From: a virus
Reading direction: 5' to 3' (one strand)
Length of the DNA: 64,000 nt
Virus record (IMG/VR): IMGVR_UViG_3300043777_000086
Coordinates: 1-64,000 of that record
A program made the position numbers and the translations under genes. This document shows, piece by piece, positions 31,141 through 39,065 of the stretch (the stretch's first letter is position 1; each line of letters begins with the position of its first letter). The notes beneath the pieces are model-generated. The model saw only the letters and a list, made by a program, of their open reading frames with translations. It searched no databases and was not told where the DNA came from.

Positions 31141-31952
31141 TTCACCACCGCCTTGCCTGAGATTGTAGCTGAACCGCTTATAGTCGACCCTCCTCCTGTT
31201 GTTGGGAGTGTGATATCGAAAGAGGTGAAGATGCAGCCCACGTCGCTCGAAGTACTCGCTACATTACTATAGGTCCCATTCCCAATATAGGAGCTGATCG
31301 ACGTTATCTGCTGCCACTCGTCGAACATATTCGCGTCGTCCAGGGATGTTACACCGGCGGTCCATCCGGAACCGGCCGCGTAGCTCACGGGCTCCTCGGC
31401 GGTCGTATCCGCACATGTGACCCAACCAAATTCATTCGCCTGGTGATTTATCCCGCTGCCAGCATTCCACGCGCAGTTGGTACACGTACCTCCAGTGAAT
31501 CCATTGTCATTGGACTTCAGGATGTCCGTACTCCCCCAGGTAGCTCCCTTGAATGCCGCGCACAGAACCACGATGGCCGTGCCAGTTGAGGTCGATATCG
31601 TCACCCCGCTGATCGATGAGGAATTGATTTTGTAGACCTGCTGGTGATACCAATGAACCGCGAGCGAGGTCCCGAAGGTCCATGTCTGCGACGCGGAGTC
31701 CGTGATCGTAAACGAACTTGCGTTTGAAAGCTCTACCGCACAGGCCACGAAATCCCCTGCTGTGGTGTTGACTGCCGTGCCAGTGGAGCTTCCTGCTGAA
31801 TTAGTGTGTAGTCCGAAATTACAGCCTAATGATGTGGCTGAGTCGGTCGCCGAGTCATTGACACAATCTACGATCGTGCCGCTAACTACATCCCGCGAAA
31901 CCGCCCCAAAGGCGACTACAGAAAATAGGATGGCTGCAACCAAGCATCTCAT
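31137..31952 (-). CDS. Exported beta-sandwich protein, 271 aa
   Basis: ATGA joint with both neighbours. Signal peptide at 1-16 (RCLVAAILFSVVAFG). The body has the order V-A-C-A-V-E-L-S-N, Q-T-W-T-F-G, Y-K-I-N-S-S and ends S-T-I-S-G-S-A-T-I-S-G-K-A-V-V-K, the same tail as the beta-helix protein. It shares its fold pattern with the next protein. Likely a surface-attached or tail-fibre adhesin. Confidence 0.6.
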   Translation of the reverse strand: MRCLVAAILFSVVAFGAVSRDVVSGTIVDCVNDSATDSATSLGCNFGLHTNSAGSSTGTAVNTTAGDFVACAVELSNASSFTITDSASQTWTFGTSLAVHWYHQQVYKINSSSISGVTISTSTGTAIVVLCAAFKGATWGSTDILKSNDNGFTGGTCTNCAWNAGSGINHQANEFGWVTCADTTAEEPVSYAAGSGWTAGVTSLDDANMFDEWQQITSISSYIGNGTYSNVASTSSDVGCIFTSFDITLPTTGGGSTISGSATISGKAVVK

Positions 31953-32728
31953 CGGATCGAGGGAGGCATCACGGGGTTATTCGTACCGGATGCTTTGAAT
32001 GCCGCCACCCCGCAACGATAATTGTCTGAGGAGTTGATACTAAACTGCATCGAGGCGGTGTAGTTGGTCGCCACGGATACGATTTGATCCTGACTTGCAG
32101 CAGGCTGAAAGCTTGAATCGTTGGTTTGCTGATTCTGAATGGTGAACCCGGTTGCCGCCGTAAAGGTTGCTGTTCCGCTACCTCCGTTTGAAACCGAGCA
32201 TGCTCCTATAATCACGTCATTGGCGTTGGTTGTGGTGATGGATCCGGGACTCATTGGAGTTCCGCCGGTACACGGAGCACAAGTGCCTCCCGCCCCGGCT
32301 GAGGTATCCACGGGAGAGGAGCTTACCACGCCGGAGTACTCCATCACTAGCGCCGTCAGGAATGCTGTGGTTCCGGCCTTGCAGGTCACTGTGAATGTTC
32401 CGGTTGACCCGCTCACTATACTCCACCAGAGCCCTATGCTTACATCTGTGGAGCCGGCCTGGTTGCCGGTAGCGGCAGCTACGTTGTTGTACGTATTACC
32501 GGACTGATTGTCGGTTGGGGTCGTCCAGGTCTGCGTCGTGGCAGCCGAGCACCAGATTACGATTAGATTCCCAACTGTTGGGGTTGACGTGAATGAACAT
32601 GCCTCGGAAGTAACGGCACTACTAGAGGAGCACACGCCTTGGGTTGTGGACCCGGATGTAGCTGGCTGAATGCGCGTAATTGTCGCCCAGGCGGGCAGGG
32701 AACATAAGACCAATAGAAGAGCCTTCAT
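31949..32728 (-). CDS. Exported beta-sandwich protein, 259 aa
   Basis: Signal peptide at 1-15 (KALLLVLCSLPAWA). The middle (G-N-L-I-V-I-W-C-S-A, W-W-S-I-V-S-G-S-T-G-T-F) resembles the 31137 protein, so the two are likely tandem paralogs. It lacks the shared C-terminal tail. Function unknown; probably surface or fibre. Confidence 0.6.
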   Translation of the reverse strand: MKALLLVLCSLPAWATITRIQPATSGSTTQGVCSSSSAVTSEACSFTSTPTVGNLIVIWCSAATTQTWTTPTDNQSGNTYNNVAAATGNQAGSTDVSIGLWWSIVSGSTGTFTVTCKAGTTAFLTALVMEYSGVVSSSPVDTSAGAGGTCAPCTGGTPMSPGSITTTNANDVIIGACSVSNGGSGTATFTAATGFTIQNQQTNDSSFQPAASQDQIVSVATNYTASMQFSINSSDNYRCGVAAFKASGTNNPVMPPSIR

Positions 32729-32729
32729 A

Positions 32730-35700
32730 TTAGTTCGCCTGGACCGCCAGGAGCCTGGGGATCGTTACCGTAACTAACTGAAGATTAGCCACCGCGGTAG
32801 CCGACGAAGTCGAGGCAATCTTGATATTCATCACATTACCTCCGGAGCAATTAGTCATGCTGGTCGAGTTCAACTGAAGCGTTTGGGTGTATGGCGTGTT
32901 GGCTGTGGTGCCCGTCGTCGTGGTGGTGAATGTCTGTGCTGTCTGAAAGCTAGGGTCGTCTGTGGTGGTAGAGCATCCGATCGCCACCGAGAATGCGATC
33001 ACCTGGGATCCAGTTGCTGCGTTCTGCGTGTAGTTGATGCGGACGTAGGGGTCGGTGGCGGTATCCCAATCCGAGGGAACCTCGAGCTGGGATTGGGCGC
33101 TCTGGACGCTTGCGGCGAACTGAAGATAGCCGGTCTGTAGATTGGTGCCGGTGCGGCAAAACGGGGTCGGTGCCGCGCTGGTTGGTAGCGACATTCCAGC
33201 TCCCGCCGTGGTGTTATTGCAGTTGGCCGGGACGATCTGCTTGACGTCAGGGAAGTCTATGAAGGTTGGGGATCCAGCCCCCCCGGATAGCGCTACCTGC
33301 TTGGCTGTGCCCGCAGCGCTTGAGCTTATGGCGGACGTGCTTGATCCGTATACGATCCCTCCGCTGGTTACCGAGGCCGGAATCGTTAACCCATTAATGC
33401 TCGTCTGATTCGCAAGGGCGGCCGGTAGATCAGCAGTCCCGATCGACTCATAACCCGGTGCCGCGGTCGACCCGGTGTTATTCATCCAGGCTTTATGGGC
33501 ACCGGCCGTGGCGAGCGTGGCGGTGATCGCCCCGGTCGAAGAAGAGTTCGAAATAAACGTTCCGTCCCCGCTGAATGAAGTTACCGGGGCTCCACCGATC
33601 GTCCCGGTGGCGATCTGCCCGGTGATCGAGGGCGATCCCGTTGCTGTGCTCCACGTAGCCTGGAAGTCAATCGTATGGCTCGTAGTGGTGTTAATGCTGA
33701 ATGTGGCGGTGTTAGCTAAGGACCCATCCGCTGGCGTCAGGGATGTTACTGAAGACGGATTGATCTGGAATGCACAAACAGCAATCGCCGTTCCTCCGGA
33801 TCCCGTGGTACGCGTGGTGATCTGACAGCCAGGCGTATTCCAGGATCCGTTCGTGACGGCTGTGGAAGGTAGAGTCAGCGCGCCGGTAGTGGCGATCGAA
33901 GATCCGTCGATTAATAACGTGATCGTCAGCGTTCCGATGTAAGCGCTCGGGATCGATACAACCCCTCCGAAGTTCAGGCTAAGCGGAGTATTCGTGATCA
34001 GCGTATTAGCGGGGATAGTCTGGGCTCCTCCGCCGATTAGGGAGGTGGCGGAAGTTCCTGTGTCCGTAGCTGAGGAGGTCGCATTGAATACGCTCGCTCC
34101 GGCAGATCCACCTCCGCCACCCCCGCTCGATGCGATCGTGAGTCCATTGGAGGCCGGGGTGAATGTCACGTTCGTGCCAGCTACGGGGGGAGCATTTCCG
34201 AAATAATTGGTGCCGTCCGACCAGAACGCGATCGGCTGATAGGAGATCAAGACAGGGACGCTCGATGCCCCATTGAAGTTCTTGGAATTTAGGGAAACCG
34301 TAGCTACTGAACTGCCGATGGACTCGATCGCCCCGTAGTATCCGTTGGTCGGGGATCCGTACAGGGTAACAGAGCAGGGAGAAGCGCAGTTCATTACCAC
34401 TGTCTTTCCAAGGTCCCCGGCAACTAGAGTGTAGTTTCCGGTCTGGGTATTTTCAGCCCCGCTCACCGTGCAGGTTGATCCGAGGGTGCAGGTCTGTCCG
34501 TTTACCGTGGAGGAGCTATTTGCCAGGGCTGCGTTCGGTACCGCCTCGTATGTGACGGTATTCGAGGCGGTGACCACAGGGACCGTATTTGTGGATGGCG
34601 TCGCCCCGTAGCTTACCCCGTTGACTTTAGCCACAGTGGCCGCCAGGGATCCGGCCGAGCTTATCACATCTCCGGTCAACTGAAGAGTGAACCAGGCGAA
34701 TTGACTAACGTTCGAGGTCGGCGCCGGGAACAACATGATCTGATTGGCGGCTGGAACAGCATTAGGAGTCTCAAGTAAGACCGAAGTGGTTATCGTTGTG
34801 GGGCAGGTCCACCCAAACGAGTTGCTACCTGCGGTTGCCGCAGTGCCCTGCGCGCACTGCCATGCTCCGGCTACGCCGCTGCCGGATCCTGTCGTAACTG
34901 AGGAGGTGGTGGAGATTGGCTCCGTGGTCGAGACCGTGGTTCCGTTGTCGGTTATGGAGGTGTTCTCGCAAGCCGAAGAGCCATTAGATGCCTGAACAAC
35001 CCCCGCTGATCCCGAGGGGATACACCCAGATCCAGACCCGGTGTACTGCGGGATATTCAAAGTCCCGGAGGTGAACGTGGCTGCACCTGAAGTACCCGTG
35101 GTGGTGAGGGTGAATGGTGCCGTGAAAGCCCCGTTGCCGTTCAGGAACGTGGTCGTGGTTCCTGGGAGGATCGGAAGGAATCCGTGGGCGCTAGTGGAGG
35201 CGTTGTTCGTGGTGATATTGGTCAGTGCCAATGCCGCTTCCGCTAAAGTTCCCCCTCCGGCCGAGTTCTGATGGTTATGGTTGGCATTTACGAACGAGGC
35301 GATCGTAGGCGTGGTCAGGGTTTTATTGGTAAGGGTATCGGTTGTGCCGCGACCGACAAAAGTGTCCGTCGCATCCTGAATAGTCCAGACCCGATTCGCC
35401 GTAGGAGTGCCAGTCAGCTCAATCGAATCGGTACCAAAGGTCGACGACCCATAGAGATAGATATTTCTCCACGCAGTCGCCGCGGCGCCGAGGTCGAGGG
35501 TGGTCTGCGGTATCAGTGATAGGTTAATGGAAACAGAAGCCAAGTTCGATAGGGCTGTATTAGCACCACCCCCACCACTGCCGCAATCCGATCCGGTACC
35601 GGTGATCAAACCTGCGGAATTGGCGTGTAGACATTGGATTCCGGAAGCAACATCACTGAGCGTCAACCCCGAAGCCGTGGGGTTGGTCAACGTCTTGTTG

Positions 35701-36806
35701 GTTAGTGTGTCCGTGGTAGCCCGACCCACGAATGTGTCAGAGGAATTCTGGATGGTCCAGACACGCGCAGCGGTCGGGGTCCCGGTGATTTCGATCGAGT
35801 CCGTCCCGAAGGTGGTCCCTCCGTAGAGAAATATATTAGTGAACGGAGTTGAGGCGGCGCCCAGCGCTACTCCGGCCTGCGGCACGAGCGACGTGTTGAT
35901 CGAAACGGACGCGAGGTTTGACAGTGCCGTGTTAGCTCCGCCGCTACCCGTTCCGCAGTCAGTCCCCGTGCCTGTTATGAGGCCGGCTGAGTTGGCATGC
36001 AAACACTGTATCCCAGAAGCCACATCGCTCAGCGTCAGCGCCGATACGCTCGGGGCTGTGATCGTTTTATTGGTTAGAGTTTGCGTAGCTGCGATTGCAG
36101 TCAGAGTCCCACCCCCCGTAGGGAATGTCCACGTACTCGAAGAGGGGATCGCAAAGGTGGGGTTGAAGGCGCCCGTGAAGGTTACGTTCCCGGATAGGGT
36201 CAGAGTGTCTGATCCGTTATTAACCCCCGTCCCTCCGTTGGTGCCCCCAAGGATCCCGGTTACGTCTGCGGTAAGGGACACCAGCGAGCTAGTACAGACC
36301 TGCGTGCTGCCCGCGAAGTGGCAGATGCCCACACCTGGCGCGATTGCCGTCACCACATTGGCCGTGACGATGCCACTGTCCACTGGTGTATTGGTGGCTC
36401 CGAACCCGACCAGGTGGCCGTTGGTCCCAGCAAAAGCCGTGCCGTTCAATAGACCGGCATTGATAATTCCACCGCCCGTAAAGGTCAGCGTCGTCCCCGT
36501 GCCGACCGTGTACGTGTTGCCGGTGGTGTTGGTCCCTCCGGTTAGCGTCGTCCACGCCGCGGATACCGTGCCGCCGCCCATCGTACTCCAGGTGTTTGTC
36601 GCAGAGCAGTAATAGGGTGTGGCGGCCCCCGCCGTGAAGACCACATACACCTGACCGTTACCAGGTACGCAGGTGGACGGAAGCCCAGACCCTGTGACGA
36701 TCCGGCGAGTGATAGCAGATCCTCCGCCTGGGGTGATCTGGGCCTGCAAAAGTCCGAACCCGGACAAAAGCAGGACCAGAACCTTAAAGTACGTCGCCAT
36801 CCGCAT
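32730..36806 (-). CDS. Giant exported tail-fibre-like protein, 1358 aa
   Basis: AGGAGATTCATGTC precedes the ATG at 36806. A Sec signal (V-L-V-L-L-L-S-G-F-G-L-L-Q-A) is followed by long Gly/Thr/Ser/Asn-rich beta-structured sequence, with a poly-Gly stretch mid-protein. Two tandem 124-residue repeats occur at ~243-366 and ~367-490 (T-L-T-N-K-T ... G-I-Q-C-L-H-A-N). The C-terminal ~250 residues are less repetitive and may bind ligand. A fibre role is inferred from composition and place; the export signal is unusual. Confidence 0.65.
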   Translation of the reverse strand: MRMATYFKVLVLLLSGFGLLQAQITPGGGSAITRRIVTGSGLPSTCVPGNGQVYVVFTAGAATPYYCSATNTWSTMGGGTVSAAWTTLTGGTNTTGNTYTVGTGTTLTFTGGGIINAGLLNGTAFAGTNGHLVGFGATNTPVDSGIVTANVVTAIAPGVGICHFAGSTQVCTSSLVSLTADVTGILGGTNGGTGVNNGSDTLTLSGNVTFTGAFNPTFAIPSSSTWTFPTGGGTLTAIAATQTLTNKTITAPSVSALTLSDVASGIQCLHANSAGLITGTGTDCGTGSGGANTALSNLASVSINTSLVPQAGVALGAASTPFTNIFLYGGTTFGTDSIEITGTPTAARVWTIQNSSDTFVGRATTDTLTNKTLTNPTASGLTLSDVASGIQCLHANSAGLITGTGSDCGSGGGGANTALSNLASVSINLSLIPQTTLDLGAAATAWRNIYLYGSSTFGTDSIELTGTPTANRVWTIQDATDTFVGRGTTDTLTNKTLTTPTIASFVNANHNHQNSAGGGTLAEAALALTNITTNNASTSAHGFLPILPGTTTTFLNGNGAFTAPFTLTTTGTSGAATFTSGTLNIPQYTGSGSGCIPSGSAGVVQASNGSSACENTSITDNGTTVSTTEPISTTSSVTTGSGSGVAGAWQCAQGTAATAGSNSFGWTCPTTITTSVLLETPNAVPAANQIMLFPAPTSNVSQFAWFTLQLTGDVISSAGSLAATVAKVNGVSYGATPSTNTVPVVTASNTVTYEAVPNAALANSSSTVNGQTCTLGSTCTVSGAENTQTGNYTLVAGDLGKTVVMNCASPCSVTLYGSPTNGYYGAIESIGSSVATVSLNSKNFNGASSVPVLISYQPIAFWSDGTNYFGNAPPVAGTNVTFTPASNGLTIASSGGGGGGSAGASVFNATSSATDTGTSATSLIGGGAQTIPANTLITNTPLSLNFGGVVSIPSAYIGTLTITLLIDGSSIATTGALTLPSTAVTNGSWNTPGCQITTRTTGSGGTAIAVCAFQINPSSVTSLTPADGSLANTATFSINTTTSHTIDFQATWSTATGSPSITGQIATGTIGGAPVTSFSGDGTFISNSSSTGAITATLATAGAHKAWMNNTGSTAAPGYESIGTADLPAALANQTSINGLTIPASVTSGGIVYGSSTSAISSSAAGTAKQVALSGGAGSPTFIDFPDVKQIVPANCNNTTAGAGMSLPTSAAPTPFCRTGTNLQTGYLQFAASVQSAQSQLEVPSDWDTATDPYVRINYTQNAATGSQVIAFSVAIGCSTTTDDPSFQTAQTFTTTTTGTTANTPYTQTLQLNSTSMTNCSGGNVMNIKIASTSSATAVANLQLVTVTIPRLLAVQAN
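35337..36080 (-). repeat. Two tandem 372-bp repeats in the fibre gene
   Basis: Units 35709-36080 and 35337-35708 both begin at the codons for T-L-T-N-K-T and diverge in scattered codons. A third T-L-T-N-K-T at ~35336 begins the next segment. Confidence 0.75.
36754..36765. promoter_or_regulatory. Degenerate palindrome copy (TCCGA-AC-CCGGA)
   Basis: One mismatch in the right arm; a second identical variant occurs at 14124-14135. Not counted among the thirteen exact copies. Confidence 0.3.
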
Positions 36807-37191
36807 GACATGAATCTCCTGCGCTCTCGATCACGATCTGAAACTGACCCGCCCAATACACGTTTGCTTTTTGAGAATCGCCTATCGCCCAAGCTTCACC
36901 GGGGTCGATCGCTCGAATTACGCCGCCCGTAATTGGGCCACCGGGGGTCTGTATGAATGTGCTGCCTTCATTGAAGGGGGCAACCCCCCAGCACACAAAA
37001 ATACGCCCGGTGTTATTTGCATTCGCCTTGATCTCCAGTTTATTGAGTTGTAGATCATCCTGGCTGTTAGGGTTGCCGAAGGCATTGGCTGGTAGATTAG
37101 AGGTGAGCCGTAGCGCATGCGTGTCTCCGATCCCGGTCGGGGCCAGAAGTCCAAAGAACACCGGCTTAGAGAGTGGTTGAAATTGTGCCAT
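36784..37191 (-). CDS. Hypothetical virion-type protein, 135 aa
   Basis: AGGGATTAAAG precedes the ATG. A beta-rich small protein (G-R-I-F-V-C-W-G-V-A-P-F, Y-W-A-G-Q-F-Q-I-V-I-E). Its 3' end overlaps the fibre start by 23 nt. It may be a fibre-joining or tail-tip component. Confidence 0.55.
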   Translation of the reverse strand: MAQFQPLSKPVFFGLLAPTGIGDTHALRLTSNLPANAFGNPNSQDDLQLNKLEIKANANNTGRIFVCWGVAPFNEGSTFIQTPGGPITGGVIRAIDPGEAWAIGDSQKANVYWAGQFQIVIESAGDSCHADGDVL

Positions 37192-37194
37192 ACT

Positions 37195-37395
37195 TTAATC
37201 CCTGCGCTTTGCGCGCTTCCCTTTCCTCTTACCTGAAGATCTTCCGACAACCGCATTGGCGGCCCTAATGGCGCTACCTTCGGATGCCCCGCGCTTGAGC
37301 ATCGAATCCGCTACGTGCGACCACTGCCTTTTCTTCTTTGGGCTACTGGCTTTACGCGTGAACCTCTTGGCTGACTGTGGAGTCCATGGCATCAC
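37195..37395 (-). CDS. Small basic protein, 66 aa
   Basis: M-P-W-T-P-Q-S-A-K-R-F then G-S-A-I-R-A-A-N-A-V; more than a quarter Lys/Arg. It resembles short phage proteins that open MPWTP and end with an Ala/Asn helix. Its role is unknown; it overlaps the 37392 gene by 4 nt. Confidence 0.6.
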   Translation of the reverse strand: MMPWTPQSAKRFTRKASSPKKKRQWSHVADSMLKRGASEGSAIRAANAVVGRSSGKRKGKRAKRRD

Positions 37396-39065
37396 TGCAC
37401 CCTAGCTTTCGGCGGAGTACTTGGCCTACGCGCGTACAGCAATAGGTCAGTGATCGCGGAGATGTACTTGTCGAGATCATCAACCAAGTCCGCCTTGTGG
37501 ATCGGATACTCACGCCCCTCGCTTGGCCGTTCTCCCATCTGGCTTTGAATGTGCGCCTCGCCTACCCTACGCGTAACCGATGCCTTCGGCTCGTCCTGCG
37601 CGATACTGAACGTGATCTCACCCTCATGGCCTAGAAGCGACCGCTTGATGACCTGGAGTCTCTGAACCTCCTGCACGAGCTGCTCGTTTGGGATCGAAGA
37701 GAAATCCACGATCGCACTCGCCGGTACGCCGTGTTTTTCTGCGATCTGATTCGCTTCGTTGGCGGATACCCTGGTCTGCGCTCGGGGGTCTGGCACGTAC
37801 CCGCTCGGACCTTCTTCAATCGCACCGCGCACGGGTGGCGGTCCGCCGATTGATTCCTGAATCCTGCCGGGAGTGGGGATAGTCTCCCCCGAGGCGCTGC
37901 TGCCGACAATCTGCCTGGATCGTGGCGCAGGCGTTGGGGGTTCTTCGTAGCCAGGACGTACGGTAGGCGGTCCGACTTTCTGTTCTGGCTGCCTCGCTAC
38001 TTCCCTAGGTCCCACTCTGACTAGCTCTCCGCCTGGGGGCCGCTTGGATTTAGCTTTGGAAGGCGCCGGGATCTCCTTGGGTTTTTCTCCTTCGCGTACC
38101 GGACCCACTTCCTCGCTCTCAATCCCCATCTTTTTGATCGTCTCGGACACCTGAGAGTTAAGCTGCTTAAACCGCGCCTGCGCCTCCGGGGGTAGGGATT
38201 GGGAAGACTTGTACTGGTCCATCTCGCGCAATAGATCACGGAGCTTGGAGCGCGCTTCGCGGGCGGCTGGGGGTATTCCCTCGTCTGCTTTCGAGAGCGG
38301 TCCGGATTCCTTATCGAGACCCATTGCCCGCTGCCCTGTCTTTGTGAATGGCAACGCCGCGAGAGTCTGGCTGATCGCGGAAATCACCTTAGCCGCGCCC
38401 TCTGGGGTCCTATTAGGATCCTGAGCCCATGACAGAGCCATATCAGCAGAGTCTGCCGCCTTGTACGCCGAATAGAGTCCTGCGCCTTTTTGCCCGATCC
38501 ACTTCATGAGACCGGCGATCCGCGGCGCATACTTTCCGAGCACGCCTTCGATGGGGCCGGCTACTAACGCGGTCGCTATGCCGGCAGGAGTTTGCGCGGC
38601 ATCCATCGTCTTGCCCGTCTCGCGCATCAATCCCTCAACAAACCTCCCATGGCTAATCAACGGCAGCGGCCCGTACATCGTCGATTCGACCGCCGCCTTA
38701 ACCACAGGAGGAGCTTTCTCGGTGAATCGCTTCACAGCCCCTTCGGCCGATACATCCGAGACTCCCGCTGCATTCCCGATCTGCTGGGTTACGGGAGTGA
38801 AGGCAACATCCTTGGCCTTCTGGGTCCCCGCTCCCGGTCTGACCTCGGGAGGTTTGGATTCATCAGCCAACTGGTAGCGGCTCGCAAAACTAGGCTCGGA
38901 GGTGATCGCCTTCAGGAGTTGATCCCTTGATACCCCGCCGGGATTGCTCGACTGGAGCTGGCGGAACAACTGCCGCGCGTGATTGTTCTGCGGGTCGGGA
39001 TCCTTAATCATCCCCACAAACGATTCGATCACCTGATCCGAGCCAATTTGTTGCTTATCGGCCAC
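37392..39065 (-). CDS. Probable internal virion protein, 557 aa
   Basis: Helical N-terminus (G-S-D-Q-V-I-E-S-F-V-G-M-I), a central Ala/Gly-rich region with possible membrane-active helices (AGIATALVAGPIEGVLG), then a Pro-rich low-complexity linker and a compact end (P-I-H-K-A-D-L-V-D-D-L). Size, composition and place next to two other large proteins suit the ejection proteins of podovirus-like tails, but no family match is certain. It overlaps the next gene upstream by 11 nt. Confidence 0.5.
   Translation of the reverse strand: MADKQQIGSDQVIESFVGMIKDPDPQNNHARQLFRQLQSSNPGGVSRDQLLKAITSEPSFASRYQLADESKPPEVRPGAGTQKAKDVAFTPVTQQIGNAAGVSDVSAEGAVKRFTEKAPPVVKAAVESTMYGPLPLISHGRFVEGLMRETGKTMDAAQTPAGIATALVAGPIEGVLGKYAPRIAGLMKWIGQKGAGLYSAYKAADSADMALSWAQDPNRTPEGAAKVISAISQTLAALPFTKTGQRAMGLDKESGPLSKADEGIPPAAREARSKLRDLLREMDQYKSSQSLPPEAQARFKQLNSQVSETIKKMGIESEEVGPVREGEKPKEIPAPSKAKSKRPPGGELVRVGPREVARQPEQKVGPPTVRPGYEEPPTPAPRSRQIVGSSASGETIPTPGRIQESIGGPPPVRGAIEEGPSGYVPDPRAQTRVSANEANQIAEKHGVPASAIVDFSSIPNEQLVQEVQRLQVIKRSLLGHEGEITFSIAQDEPKASVTRRVGEAHIQSQMGERPSEGREYPIHKADLVDDLDKYISAITDLLLYARRPSTPPKARVQ

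Noticed and set aside
35839-36612. 257-codon plus-strand reading frame
   Set aside because: It lies wholly antisense inside the giant fibre gene; its length comes from the Gly/Thr/Val-rich composition of the real gene, and it has no SD or motif.
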